A stretch of DNA of 64,000 nucleotides from Corydoras sp. C115 (GCA_019802505.1 JAFMOC010000072.1:1416001-1480000), one strand, 5' to 3'; shown: positions 1-11,341, counted from the stretch's first letter. Notes: generated by a model from the letters alone, not told the origin. Numbers and translations are program-made.

Positions 1-159
1 ACATGACATCAGCTGTGATGATTTATGTGTAAAAAACATTTATGTTAAATTATGTTATATTAAACATGTTTATATTTTTATGTGACGTTATCATGTATAT
101 CTTCACAGGGAGATCAAACTGATAGATTGTAAGATTAAAATTCATTATTATTTATTTGG

Positions 160-466
160 CTAAGGATTCCCGGTTCGAATCCCCATCTGGGTGGAGTTTC
201 CATGTTCTCCCCGTGTCTGCGTGGGTTTCCTCCGGGTTCTCCGGTTTCCTCCCACAGTCCAAAAACATGGGTCACGGTCAATTGAGTTCTCAAAATTGCC
301 CCAAATAAAGAGTGTCTGTGTGAGTGAGTGTGTGCCCAGCGATGGATTGGCGCCCTGTCCTGGGTCTATCTGCCCAGTGCCCGAGACATTCTCCCCTGGA
401 TGGGCATGGGGAACCCCACTGCGACCCTAATAGAGGATACAGCGGGAGATAATGAATGAATGAATT
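160..466 (+). mobile_element. SINE family A, 5'-truncated
   Basis: Family A is a roughly 350-bp tRNA-derived SINE. A full copy runs GGCGGCACGGTGGCTTAGTG (A-box side), GGTTCGAATCC (B box), TTCCATGTTCTCCCCG, CCAAAAACATGG, TGTGTGAGTGAGTGTG, CCCAGCGATGG, then GATAATGAATGAATGA. This copy lacks about the first 45 bases and ends at a GAATGAATGA tail. Confidence 0.85.
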
Positions 467-596
467 ATTTATTTGATTTAACCTGAATATATATCTTGCA
501 GTGTAAAGGATTTTAAATAAATGTTTAAGAGCCCCTGCGACTATTACAGAAACAAACTGTACATGTTTAAGTGAATCTCAGAGAGATATACTTAAT

Positions 597-778
597 GGGG
601 CTTAGTGGTAGCATGTATGCCTTTCAGTTATGGGGATCTCCTCCACGTGGGTTTCCTCCATGTTCTCCGGTTTCCTCCCACTGTCCAAAAACATGGATTC
701 AAGGTAAAGTGAATACTGTACATTGCCCCATATCGTGTGTGTTTGTGTGTGAGGGAGTGAGCCCAGCAATAGATTGGA
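597..778 (+). mobile_element. SINE family A, old fragment
   Basis: Diverged copy from GGCTTAGTGGTAGCATG to CCCAGCAATAGATTGG. The 3' third is missing. Confidence 0.75.
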
Positions 779-865
779 AAGAAATGTATATATATGGGTT
801 AATTAACTTTTTCTGACTGTATAGTGTTTTCAGTAATGTTCTTTAAAGCGTTCTTGGGTGTGTGT

Positions 866-885
866 GTGTGTGTGTGTGTGTATTT
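866..885. repeat. TG microsatellite
   Basis: Perfect TG run of about ten units. Confidence 0.9.
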
Positions 886-1672
886 GGATGGCCTCCCTAT
901 TACCCACCTCCCCTTCTTCTGCTGGATTATCAAAGTATCCTGTCTCTATGGAAAAGGGAGAGGATGCTTGGTGGAGACAGTTGCCCTGACAACCAGCTTA
1001 CTTAAAGCAGCTGCCTGGTGTTCCACACACAACAAGCGGCATTTAGTCCACACTTCACTGTCTCTTTTTCAGTCATCTGTTCTTGCCTTTTCTTTTATTC
1101 TGTCTTTTCCCCCTTTAGAAAGCCTTTGGGTAGTTAACAGGTTTGCCATCCTGGATGCCGTTGACTAAACCACACTACTGTGTATATAAAGTAAACTAAA
1201 AAAAGTCAACTGGATATTCCAACACATTAGCAATGTTGTAGGGGGCTTTGTGACCATGTCATTATTCCTTTAAAACCTACCTAAATTATAGTGCCTTTAA
1301 ACTCACCTATTTTACACAGGGCTCAAGAGTGGTGGAAATCTGTGACCCCCCCCCATCGTGTGTGGCCTGTTTTATTTTTCTGGGAGCTTTTGTTTCCTTC
1401 AAACCAAAAATTCAACTGAAGGTGAAGATTCCAAATCTCTAAAGCCCCTCTGTTCAATTGTGTTCTTCTATCTTTTTGCCCAGTGATTGCTGACGGGTGA
1501 CCTGCCCAGGGTTTTTTTTTTTTTTTTTAAACATTTTTTACCATGTGAGCGCTATATTAGGCTCCAGTACCATCCATGACCTAATTCAGATAAAACAAAA
1601 AAAAAGATCTAATTTACGATTTATTGTCAATATTTTCTAAAGTAAAGTTCTGAAGTGATTTTTATGTTTTGC
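886..1672. other. no gene recognised
   Basis: Mixed-composition DNA with homopolymer T and C runs. An open frame reading off the TG repeat (824-1168) has no recognisable domain. Confidence 0.5.
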
Positions 1673-1685
1673 TCTGCTGTCACAT

Positions 1686-2037
1686 TCATTCATTATCTCC
1701 CGCTTTATCCTCTATTAGGGTCGCGGGGGGGGGGGGGGGATTCCCCATGCCCATCCAGGGGAGAACGTCTCGGGCGCTGGGCAGATAGACCCAGGACAGG
1801 GCGCCAATCCATCGCTGGGCACACACTCACTCACACAGACACACTCTATATGGGGCAATTTTGAGAATTCAATTGACTTGATCCATGTTTTTGGACTGTG
1901 AGAGGAAACCGGAGAACCCGGAGGAAACCCACGCGGACACGGGGAGAACATGGAAACTCCACCCTGATGGGGATTCGAACCAGGAATCCCTAGTGCTGAG
2001 GGGCGAACGTGCTAACCACTAAGCCACCGTGCCGCCG
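1686..2037 (-). mobile_element. SINE family A, full length
   Basis: Complete minus-strand copy flanked by a 13-bp direct duplication, TCTGCTGTCACAT (1673-1685 and 2038-2050). A run of G near 1726-1738 replaces the usual GCGGTGGGG. Confidence 0.93.
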
Positions 2038-2189
2038 TCTGCTGTCACATAATTGGCTAATTAGATGTTTACATAATTAAGTAGGTGTACAGGTGTACAT
2101 TCTGGGAAATTCAGGGTGCTATTTACTTTTTGCGCAAAATTAGTTAATTGTTCAGTAGTTTATTAGCGCTTTCTTTTATTAACAAAACA

Positions 2190-2485
2190 TTTAGTGGTTA
2201 GCACGTTCGCCTCTCAGTGCTGGGGATTCAGGTTCGAATCCCAATCTGGATGGAGTTTCCATGTTCTCCTTGCGTTGGCATGGGTTTTTCTCTGGGTTCT
2301 CCAGTTTCCTCCCTCCGTCCAAAAACATGAATTCAAGGTGAATTAAATGCTTTAAGTTAAGTGCCCCATATAGTGTGTTTGTGTGAGTGAGTGTGCTCAG
2401 AGATAGATTGGCACCCTGTCCTGGGTGTATCTGCCCAGCGTCTGAAACGTTCTCCCCAGATGTGTATGGGGAACAACAATCCCCT
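2190..2485 (+). mobile_element. SINE family A, diverged
   Basis: From AGTGGTTAGCACGTTCGCC to GTATGGGGAAC. Substitutions throughout indicate an old copy, followed directly by a second fragment. Confidence 0.8.
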
Positions 2486-2497
2486 TCCCTTAAGGGT

Positions 2498-2692
2498 TCT
2501 AAGGAGTTTCCTCCGGATCTCCTGTTTTCTCCTACAGTCCAAAAACATGGATTAAAGGTGAATTGTATGATATAAATTGCCCCTATGTAGTGTGTTTGTG
2601 TGAGTGAGTGTGCTCAGCGATAGATTGGCCCTGTCCTGGGTGCTATATCTGCCCAGTGCCAAAAACGTTCTCACCTGGATGTGTATGGAACA
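2498..2692 (+). mobile_element. SINE family A, internal fragment
   Basis: Starts mid-element at GAGTTTCCTCC and stops at CTGGATGTGTATGG, where unrelated sequence leading into the minisatellite begins. Confidence 0.75.
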
Positions 2693-2804
2693 CCACAAAC
2701 ACAGAGGCCTCTCCCGGCTGCTTCTACAGACGATTGGGTTTGATGATGTCACAGCTGAAACATCTTTACAGAATTAAAAACAATCCCATTGGTAGTTAAA
2801 TGTT

Positions 2805-3232
2805 CTGGTGATGTACGGTGTGTCGATGGTTCTGGTTCTACATGGTGTGGCTGTGGTTCTAGTTCTGTATGATGTGGCTGTGTCCTGCATGGTCTGGTTT
2901 GGACTCCAAAATGGTCTGGTATATGTTGTGGTCTTTGTGGTGTGGTTCTGGTCAAAAATCTGGTTGTAGTTCTACATGGTCTGGTTGGTGTTCTACATGT
3001 TGGGGTCCCCATGATGTGGTTCTGATCCAACATTGTCTGGTTGTAGTTCTACATGTTGTGTTCTTCGTGGTGTGGTTCTGGTCCAATATGATCTGGTTGT
3101 AGTTCTACATGTTGGGGTCCCTCATGATGTGGTTCTGATCCATCAGGGTCTGTTTGTAGTTCTACATGTTGTGGTTCTTTTTGGTGTAGTTCTGGTCCAA
3201 TATGAACTGGTTGTAGTTCTACATGTTGGGGT
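2805..3232. repeat. minisatellite, about 57-bp units in a roughly 115-bp dimeric pattern
   Basis: Units share GGTTGTAGTTCTACATGTTG and GATGTGGTTCTG. From about 2960 two unit types alternate, one with GGGGTCC(C)ATGATGTGG and one with GTTCTTCGTGGTGTGG. The left end is more degenerate. Open frames through it on both strands are repeat artefacts. Confidence 0.85.
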
Positions 3233-3235
3233 CCA

Positions 3236-3400
3236 CCCCCTCCCCACGAACCTAGTAAAGGATTAAGCAAAAGATAATGTATGAATGAATGAATTGCCCC
3301 TATAAAGTTTGTGTGAGTGAGTGTGCCCATTGGTGGATTAATTGGCACCTTGTACTCGGTGTATCAGTCCAATGCATCTCCACTTACTGGGCTCCATCCC
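3236..3400 (+). mobile_element. SINE family A tail plus second fragment
   Basis: A SINE 3' end (CCTAGTAAAGGATTAAGC to GAATGAATGAA) is followed at once by another fragment from GAATTGCCCCTATAAAG to about CTTGTACTCGGTGTATC. Confidence 0.7.
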
Positions 3401-3559
3401 CCATTTTAATTCCATGTAATAATAAGATGGATGATTCACTTTTACAATTACAAATTGCAGTCTGTTTCTCTGTTAGTCTTTTTTTTTTACTGTTCTCCAA
3501 ATGTGTTGGTTGATTCTCAGCAATAAAGTGACAATGATGTGGTGGAGTGGTTCAGTGGT

Positions 3560-3785
3560 ACAGCTGTTGCCATTTATAAAAACTGCTGGACTGACAATAA
3601 TCCACCAACAAATTGGGATTATTTTATTATTTTAATTAGGATAATTTTTAACACAGCGATGGATTGGCGCCCTGTCCTGGGTCTATCTGCCCAGCGCCCG
3701 AAACGTTCTCCCCTGGATGGCCATGGGGAACCCCACCGCGACCTTGGTAGAGGATAAAGCGGGAGATAATGAATGAATGAATGAA
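3560..3785 (+). repeat. dispersed repeat arm with captured SINE 3' end
   Basis: 3572-3656 is unique-looking sequence that recurs inverted at about 6061-6143. From 3657 it joins the SINE family A 3' module (CAGCGATGG to the GAATGAAT tail). The same junction is present in the inverted copy. Confidence 0.7.
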
Positions 3786-3799
3786 TGAATGAATGAATG

Positions 3800-4335
3800 A
3801 ATAAATGTTTAACGATCACAAACTGGGGCAACAAACAAGCTACAGTTTTTGATTTTATATTTACAGAGTGGAGCAATATAGTGATGTATCTAATAAAGTA
3901 TACAGTAAGTTTTAAAAAAAAAATACTGCAGCAGCCCTGATTTCTGTGATCATTGTTAAATGTGGATTAACAGTATGTAAAGAAACCAATGGACTACAGT
4001 CTCTGATGTTAAAACTACAAAGTGCATCTGATAAATGGACAGTGAGGGTAGAAACAAGTGGTTTCACTTAATAAAGTGGATTGATGTGTGTTAATAACCT
4101 TATTTATTAATACTTCTGTTTTAGCATTATAACTGAAAAGATTAAATAAAAACAAAATTAAAAGGCATCACCTTAATAAATCTTTTTAAACTTTGCGCTC
4201 TGTGGCATTTGACGTGTTTTATTAGCGCAGAACCAGATCGCAGGTAAAATCTCATTACTTTACACTGACAAAGAATACCGGTGGCACATAAAATGTCATT
4301 TTTGTTCATGTCCTAAACAAGTTAAAGTGATATAC
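3800..4335. other. no gene recognised
   Basis: AT-rich DNA with short A runs. I see no coding pattern or known repeat. Confidence 0.4.
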
Positions 4336-4356
4336 AGCAAGTGCAATAAAATGCAC

Positions 4357-4393
4357 TCTCTCTCTCTCTCACTCTCGCTCTCGCTTTCTCTCT
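4357..4393. repeat. CT-rich microsatellite
   Basis: Interrupted CT run with CTCGCT variants. Confidence 0.8.
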
Positions 4394-4599
4394 AAAACAC
4401 ACACACGAAAACAATTACATAAAAGGTTCTTTTCTCTGTTCTTTTATGCAGTTGTTGTTTATCTGATCTCTGTGGGTGTCTGTTCTTTCTCCCAAAACCA
4501 CAGTCATTAGTGTGGATCAGCACACTTCAGAGCTGATAAGGAGACATGGCTTTCTAAAGGACAGTAAGTGTAGACTGTTAGTGTCATCCTTCATTCCAT

Positions 4600-5016
4600 T
4601 CAGCTGATGGGACAGACTTTAAATGCAACACAGCACTGATTCCAGTCAGTGCTCATTACAAAGACTGTGTTGTTAGTCATGGAAGCAATAGTAAAACCAG
4701 TAGCTTTATATATAAATATTAAGGGTCTAATGGAACGCTGTATTCTGCATGAACCATTCCGTACGGGCCTCACAGGTACGCACTTTCCCACGCAAAATGC
4801 AACGTTACGGAATTCGTGGAGACCAAAAAACAAGACGGAACTAAAATTAAGAGTAGCTCGGTTTAGAGGCGGAGCCTGGAGTGCGAGTGGAAACCATACA
4901 TGCCAATGACCCACACACTGCTTCATTCCAATCGACCACATGGGAGGAGTTTGGGTTTTGCGATCCAACTCGGTCGATTTGTCATGTGCGTTTGTAAGGT
5001 ATATTTTTGGAAACAT
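4600..5016 (-). other. unassigned 138-codon open frame
   Basis: An open frame without a family A SINE. The peptide is cysteine- and aromatic-rich but matches no domain I recognise and has no splice context. It may be a decayed DNA-transposon or other repeat fragment, or chance. Reported because it is the longest frame of the first 20 kb not explained by a SINE or simple repeat. Confidence 0.15.
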
Positions 5017-5433
5017 CTAGAACGTGCTTACGCTGACTCAGCAAAATCATTCACATCAATAACCAGAGCTTATAAAACGATTATTCTGCGCTACTTTTTA
5101 CAAAAAATGTAGGTTTAAAAGTTAACGTGTGCGTTAATTTATACTCCGACCCAAGAAATTACTGAAGCTATTGCTATCTATTACTGAAGCACTGAACATC
5201 TACAGTAATACCCATCACGGTGTTTACCTTCCAGAGACCCCGCAATGTAGCGGCATGTTTTATTATTTATGTAATTTACATAGTTTAAGGCTTCATAAAC
5301 CGCTCCCACACTCATATAAACACTTTATATGCTATTAAACACTCTCACAGCTACAGAAATTTAGTAACATATAGAGCGCAAAGTGCCACAATTGTAGCTC
5401 CAGTCCAGCCGGCAAAAAAAGAACTTTGAAACA

Positions 5434-5615
5434 AGGGTTCAGTGGTTAGGGCGTTGGGTTATCAATCTGAAGGTTGGGGGTTCAAATCCCAGGTCCTCTG
5501 AAGTTACCAATATGTGTCCTTGAGCAAGACCCTTAACCCTCATTACCCCAGGGATGTTGTGATTAACCCTGTGCTCACCTTGTAAGTCGCTTTGGATAAA
5601 AGTATGTATGTATGT
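5434..5615 (+). mobile_element. SINE family B (tRNA-derived)
   Basis: A different SINE: AGTGGTTAGGGCGTTGGGTT, B box GGGTTCAAATCCC, GAGCAAGACCCTTAACCCT, then AAGTCGCTTTGGATAAAAG and a (TATG)n tail. The GCTTTGGATAAAAGCGTCTG-type tail is common to several fish SINEs. Confidence 0.85.
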
Positions 5616-5760
5616 AATGAAACAGACCATCTCTCGGCTTAGTGTATCTCATGCTTGGTTTTATTTACAACATGCCGAGAAAAAGCTAAGTCTCATAAAT
5701 GGTTGCGCTGTTAAACCTGGAATAAACATAAAGTAAATAAAAGTTATAATTAAGAGACTG

Positions 5761-5888
5761 CCCAGCGATGGATTGGCGCCCTGTCCTGGGTCTATCTGCC
5801 CAGCGTCCGAGACGTTCTCTCCTGGATGGGCATGGGGAACCCCCCCGCGACCCTAATAGAGGATAAAGCGGGAGATAATGAATGAATG
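5761..5888 (+). mobile_element. SINE family A 3' module, truncated at CCCAGCGATGG
   Basis: Only the last 128 bases, flanked by a perfect 13-bp duplication AATTAAGAGACTG (5748-5760 and 5889-5901), so it inserted in this short form. Confidence 0.93.
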
Positions 5889-5945
5889 AATTAAGAGACT
5901 GCAATACAGTGAGGCTGGGAAAAGTGATCCGCATTATATATTAAT

Positions 5946-6145
5946 TTATTCTTTATCTTCCGCTTTATCCCATATTAGGGTCACGGGTTCCCCATGCCCA
6001 TCAAGGGGAGAACGTTTCGGGCGCTGGGCAGATACACCCAGGACAGGGCGCCAATCTATCGCTGTGTTAAACATTATCATAATTAAAATAATAAAATAAT
6101 CCCAATTTGTTGGTAGATTGTCAGTCCAGCAGTTTTTAAAAAATT
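5946..6145 (-). repeat. inverted copy of the 3560-3785 repeat
   Basis: Minus-strand SINE 3' module (to about 6063) joined through GCTGTGTTAA to the same bridge sequence seen at 3572-3656. It shares the truncation junction with that copy. Confidence 0.75.
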
Positions 6146-6151
6146 ATATAT

Positions 6152-6350
<199 letters not shown>

Positions 6351-6354
6351 ATAA

Positions 6355-6475
6355 AGCGGATCACTTTTCAAAGCCTACATATATGCTTCATACGCTCTAG
6401 TGGAGGACCCTGGTTTTAAGCATTTAATAAAAGAGCTAGACAATTAAAAAAATATATGATGCTCCAGAAATCTTA
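6355..6475 (+). repeat. dispersed repeat shared with 24340-24460
   Basis: Both copies carry GTGATC...ATATGCTTCA, CCCTGGTTT(T/C)AAGCATTTA and GCTAGACAAT. It lies directly upstream of the Tc1-like remnant, so may belong to the same element. Confidence 0.6.
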
Positions 6476-6594
6476 TACCCAAGGCCCTTTAGGTGCAATG
6501 TCTGTCAGTTCAATTTCAAAATAATCTCCCCTCTCAGCTTTTGTGGAAGCTCCTTTGTCTTTCCCGTGATTGCAACTCACCTTAAATTCCTTCA

Positions 6595-6725
6595 TTGATC
6601 TAGAGGCTTGTGCTCGTAACGAATGGGCCAAGATTCCAATTGAAAGGTGTAAGAAGCTTGTTAGTACTTACCGAAAACCTTTGTTGAAAGTTATCAAAGC
6701 TCAAGGACGCTCCACAAAGTATTAA
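6595..6725 (+). pseudogene. Tc1/mariner transposase C-terminal remnant
   Basis: Reads EACARNEWAKIPIERCKKLV, then STYRKPLLKVIKAQGRSTKY and a TAA stop. Tc1-like transposases end in a similar EW..I....CxKLV...AV..AKG..TKY pattern. The DDE core is absent here, so it is a fragment. Confidence 0.7.
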
Positions 6726-6916
6726 AGCAGGGAGTTGAATAATGATGCACATGTACATGTGTTCTAAGAGGGCCATGTTTCGTTTGAACTTCAAAGTTGA
6801 GTCAACTTCTGTTGTCCAAATAACTCGAATATGTTTAATGAGGTTTTTTTTTGTCGTTTATTGTCATTATCTCTATAATGTCTTTGGAGGTGAGGGGTTG
6901 AATATTTTTGATTGCA

Positions 6917-6945
<29 letters not shown>
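6917..6945. repeat. CA microsatellite
   Basis: About 14 perfect CA units. Confidence 0.95.
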
Positions 6946-6949
<4 letters not shown>

Positions 6950-7035
6950 GCATCAGTCAGGACCTTGTAGTTCTACAATTCCAGACTGTAGTTTGTGTTC
7001 TGCAGTACATACTGTTAGTCCCCTTTACACTCTTC

Positions 7036-7115
7036 TAATGGTCAGGACCCCAATAGTAGCACCATAGAGCAGGTATCATTTGATTGGTGCATTATTCCTA
7101 TCCCAGCAGTATCAC
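7036..7115 (+). repeat. fragment of a widespread otophysan repeat
   Basis: GGTCAGGACCCCAATAGTAG and AGAGCAGGTATCATTTGATT are degenerate forms of a palindromic repeat (...AGAGCAGGTAT...GGTGGTGGAT...) that I remember as common in catfish and characin genomes. Confidence 0.5.
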
Positions 7116-7407
7116 TGAGGCATTTAAATTAAACTATGAATTTATTGCACATTTGTTGCACTTAAATCTTAAATCAGACTAACATAATAAAATGTTCTAA
7201 CATAATAAAATGCCCCCCCCCCACCTCATAGGAAAACCTTATCTGCATCTTTACCATAAAACATGAGCAAGCTGTAACTTTCAGGCAAATAAACATCATA
7301 ATCATTATTCTCTGGTCATTATTCATAGTTTAGACACTAAAAGCAGCAAAAGTTAGGACACCTGTCGAAATCATATGCATTAAATGTATTTTATATACAG
7401 TAATATG

Positions 7408-7543
7408 CCCAGCGATAGATTGGCGCCCTGTCCTGGGTCTATCTGCCCAGCACACGAAACATTCTCCCCTGGATGGGCATGGGGAACCCCACCGCGACCC
7501 TAATAAAGGATAAAGCGGAAGATAATGAATGAATGAATGAATA
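7408..7543 (+). mobile_element. SINE family A 3' module, truncated at CCCAGCGATAG
   Basis: Flanked by a perfect 15-bp duplication ATATACAGTAATATG (7393-7407 and 7544-7558). Starts at the same consensus base as the copy at 5761. Confidence 0.93.
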
Positions 7544-7623
7544 ATATACAGTAATATGTTTTTAAAAAGCCTTTTGTTTAAACCAGATTTTAATTTTAAT
7601 TTTAATTTGACATGAATGTCACT

Positions 7624-7970
7624 GGGCGGCACGGTGGCTTAGTGGTTAGCACGTTCTCCTCTCAGCACTAGGGATTCCCGGTTCGAATCCCCATCTGGGT
7701 GGAGTTTCCATGTTCTCCCCGTGTCCGCGTGGGTTTCCTCCGGGTTCTCCGGTTTCCTCCCACAGTCCAAAAACATGGATCAAGTCAATTGAGTTCTCTA
7801 AATTGCCCCATATAGAGTGTGTCTGTGTGAGTGAGTGTGTACCCAGCGATGGATTGGCGCCCTGTCCTGGGTGTATCTGCCCAGCGCCCGAGATGTTCTC
7901 CCCTGGATGGGCATGGGGAACCCCACCGCGACCCTAATAGAGGATAAAGCGGGAGATAATGAATGAATGA
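7624..7970 (+). mobile_element. SINE family A, full length
   Basis: GGCGGCACGG to the GAATGA tail, flanked by ATGAATGTCACT (7612-7623 and 7971-7982). Both promoter boxes are intact, so it is a good consensus representative. Confidence 0.95.
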
Positions 7971-7984
7971 ATGAATGTCACTCA

Positions 7985-8925
7985 TTCCAACCTTTCAACG
8001 TCTTTCTGCTGTCTGAAAAACAAATCTATCGTAAGGTCGTTCTGATTAACGCTTGTTCTTGTGTGCTTTCCTTATGACTGGTTGCTAAACAATATTCAAA
8101 ATAAAAAAAGATTATGCTTCATCTGTTAAGTTGCAGCGGTCATGCCCGTTTGGTTAATTAAATCACCTTCAATTTTAAATAATAATTCAGTGGTAATTGG
8201 TATAAATGAATGTTTGTGTGCATAGCTGGGTTATTAGTTATGTCCAGCTGCCCTCTCATTCTGTTTTTCTTGGATAAATATCGATTTTAAAGTTACATTT
8301 TATGTCATGATGAAAAGCCTTAATATAGGTTTTCTAAAAATAACGTGTTTGTTTTGGTCTTTAAGTCCTATATTATTTTGGCATCCTCTATGACCGTGTC
8401 GTTTGGTCTCATGTGAAATATAAATGGTAATAAGGATATCTGGCTGTAATTGTATACTTTGTGCAAAAGAAATTATAACGACATGCGTGTTATTACTCAA
8501 ATTAGGTGCAATCACATGGGAAAAGCCCATGCAAATAAATTCAAATGTTTTGATTAGCGTCTGAGGCAGCATGGGGATGGTATGGATGCTGATTTAGTGA
8601 AGGTTTGATCCGTCTGACTAAATACCAGAAGAGCTTCTAATTGCTTTTGGTGTAAATATGTAGCACTGAATGCCTCTAACTTCACTATCCTACCACCTTG
8701 TTGAAAATATAAAATAAGTACTAAAATGAATGAGGGGGAAAATACATATCATTCAAATATATACATCAGAACACATCAGTGAGCTCACCAATGTACACTT
8801 TTTTTATTTTTAATGATTTTTAATGATTTATTCTTATTCCTTTAGTTCCACTTATCATAAGCATGCATGTGTTTAGCTCTACAAGCTGTTTTTATTCATC
8901 TTCTGTATTATGTTTTTTTTTTTTT
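7985..8925. other. no gene recognised
   Basis: AT-rich DNA with no recognised repeat. The minus-strand open frame at 8300-8572 has no recognisable features. Confidence 0.4.
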
Positions 8926-8934
8926 TTTTTGGTA

Positions 8935-9205
8935 GGACCTTCATAGAACCACCCCAGAGCAGGTATAGTTTGGGTGCTGGATCCTTGTGACACTAAGGTG
9001 GTGGTGATGTGTTTACATTGCTACAAGTGGATGAGACACAGACATGCGTCTGTTGTCTGTTGTTTGAATGCTGTTTTCTTAATGTTCACTGTTAGTCACT
9101 CTACCCTGTAGCGACAAACTCGGAGACAGTGGCTGATTTGTTGCTGCACAGCTGGTGTTAGTCATCCTCTAGTTTTTCATTAGTGTTCACAGATTAGGTC
9201 ATTTA
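8935..9205 (+). repeat. otophysan palindromic repeat, diverged
   Basis: AGAACCACCCCAGAGCAGGT, GGTGGTGATGTG, CTACAAGTGGATGAGACACA and GTTAGTCATCCTCTAG match, degenerately, the repeat family noted at 7036. Confidence 0.6.
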
Positions 9206-9227
9206 ACATTAACAGACCTATATATAT

Positions 9228-9568
9228 ATTATCTCCCGCTTTATCCTCTATTAGGGTCGCGGGGGGGTTCCCCATGCCCATCCAAGGGAGAACGTTTCGG
9301 GCGCTGGGCAGATAGACCCAGGACAGGGCGCCAATCCATCGCTGGGCACACACTCACTCACACACACACACACTCTATATGGGGCAATTTAGAGAACTCA
9401 ATTGACCTTGATCCATGTTTTTGGACTGTGGGAGGAAACCGGAGAACCCGGGGGAAACCCAAGCGGACACGGGGAGAACATGGAAACTCCTCCCAGATGG
9501 GGATTCGAACCTGGAAACCCTAGCGCTGAGAGGAGAACATGCTAACCACCAAGTCACCATGCTGCCCA
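9228..9568 (-). mobile_element. SINE family A, near full length
   Basis: TTATCTCCCGCTTTATCC through CACCATGCTGCCC. It sits in a TA/CA simple repeat. Confidence 0.9.
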
Positions 9569-9569
9569 T

Positions 9570-9615
<46 letters not shown>
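9569..9615. repeat. CA/TA microsatellite
   Basis: CA run passing into TA run between two SINEs. Confidence 0.9.
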
Positions 9616-9618
<3 letters not shown>

Positions 9619-9900
9619 TTCATTCATCTCCCGCTTTATCCTCTATTAGGGTCGCGGTGGGGTTCCCCATGCCCATCCAGGGGAGAACGTCTCGGGCGCT
9701 GGGCAGATAGACCCAGGACAGGGCGCCAATCCATCGCTGGGCACACACTCACTCACACACACACTCTATATGGGGCAATTTAGAGAATTCAATTGACTTG
9801 ATGCATGTTTTTGGACTGTGGGAGGAAACCGGAGAACCCGGAGGAGAACATGGAAACTCCACCCAGATGGGGATTTGAACCACTAAGCCACCGTGCCGCC
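9616..9900 (-). mobile_element. SINE family A with two internal deletions
   Basis: Deletions after GGAGAACCCGGAGG and before CACTAAGCCACC remove the region around the tRNA B box. Flanked by TA repeats on both sides. Confidence 0.88.
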
Positions 9901-9969
9901 TATATATATATATATATAAAAATTAATGTTCCTGTTCAGAATGCAATACTTCTTGATTTTTCTCAAGAT

Positions 9970-11005
9970 GTAAAGTTTAATAAGAAGTGATGGGTGAAAC
10001 TTGTAGGTGAATCCGTTTTTTTTTTTTTTATTCCCCTATCGCTTGTGAGTCGATGGAAATGTAGTAAGCACCTCTCTGGACGTGCCCGTTCATTAGTAGC
10101 TCATTACTCTGTGTATCGATCACGGCAGACATGTTCAAACTCACATCCACATGCCCCTCACACATTGACCTACTCACACACAGTTCCTTTCCTTCCCTCC
10201 TATAAATTGCTCCAATCCAATCTCTAACACGTCTCCTGGTAAAAGTCAACCCTCCGGGAGGTCTGTCTGTGTTTAGGACATGCCCGTACGGACTCGGCTT
10301 GAGAATAAAGGTGCGATGATGAAAGCTAAAAATACATCACTCTTCTGTAGCGAGTGACAGTGAGGGACAGTCTCAATCGAACACCCTTGGAAGTGTGAAA
10401 TGGAGTTTGCTGCTGTTCTCACAGATCTCAGGGTGTGGGTCTCTGAGAGAGAGTGTGTGTGGGTGTGTGGGGTGGGGGGGAGGCATGGGAGTAAATAGCT
10501 AGGGAATGGGGACTTGAGGGACTGTCAGCAACTGTCACCTCGAGGTATGCACATATTAATTCCAGTGTCCATGTCTTTCCTGGGGATTCGTGAGAAAAAT
10601 GTCCAGACTAAGAATAGACGGCGGAATGGTTCTTGTTCTCTGTGATGTTGTGTGTAAATGAGGATGAATAGATCCTCGTCTGAAGCTGGAGGATAAAGGC
10701 TTTCCTCTTGTGCTTTAGATTCTCCTGAAGGCATTCGCTGTCTACCAGGTCTGTCTTTCATTCTGGTCATGTCTTTCTTATTCCATCTCCCTATTTCATC
10801 TTCCGACTTTTTACATCGAGCCCTGGGGCTCTTTAACTTCTTCCTCTCTGTAGCGCTCACACATCACGGTGTACCTTACGGTTGCTGTTTCCAGAAAACA
10901 CGTACTCATAGTCGACCTTCAGACAGCTGCTGTGCCATCTGGTTTTGGCCAGGTCAGTCAATCTCTATTAATGACCAGCATTTTAAAGTATTTCTTTCCT
11001 CTGTT
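9970..11005. other. unassigned, no confirmed gene
   Basis: Repeat-poor 1-kb stretch with higher GC than its surroundings. A minus-strand frame (10525-10860, 111 codons, Lys/Arg/Ser-rich) has no recognised domain. It could hold conserved non-coding sequence or an unrecognised exon. Confidence 0.3.
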
Positions 11006-11019
11006 GTATGTGACTTTAG

Positions 11020-11340
11020 GCGACACGGTGGCTTAGTGGTTAGCACGTTCTCCTCTCAGCAATCTGGGTAGGGTTTCCATGTTCTCCCTGTGTCCACATG
11101 GGTTTCCTCTGGGTTCTGGGTTCTTCGGTTTCCTCCCACAGACCAAAAACATGGAACGAGTCAATTGAATTCTCCAAATTGCCCCATATAGACTGTGTCT
11201 GTGTGAGTGAGTGAGTGAGTGCCCAACGAAAGATTGGTGTCCTGTCCTGGGTGTATCTGCCCAGCGCCCGAAACGTTCTCCCCTGGATGGGCATGGGGAA
11301 CCCCCCCCATGACCCTAGTAGAGGCTAAAGCGGAAGATAA
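11020..11340 (+). mobile_element. SINE family A, subfamily with GGCTAAAGC tail
   Basis: Shares unusual bases with the copy at 15547 (GCCCAACRAAAGATTGG, GTAGAGGCTAAAGC), consistent with a segmental duplication. Confidence 0.88.
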
Positions 11341-11341
11341 T

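Noticed and set aside
2749..3348. Proline/histidine-rich and valine-rich frames
   Set aside because: Translations of the minisatellite at 2.8-3.2 kb.
7624..7720. Functional tRNA genes suggested by GGTTCGAATCC boxes
   Set aside because: The boxes belong to SINE heads; no cloverleaf with paired acceptor stem could be formed by eye.
7710..7937. Conserved 75-residue open frame (starts MFSPC, ends TPPRP) found in a dozen places
   Set aside because: It is the family A SINE read in one frame from ATGTTCTCCCC to the CTAATAG near its 3' end. The similarity comes from the repeat, indels break it in many copies, and complementary frames are equally open.
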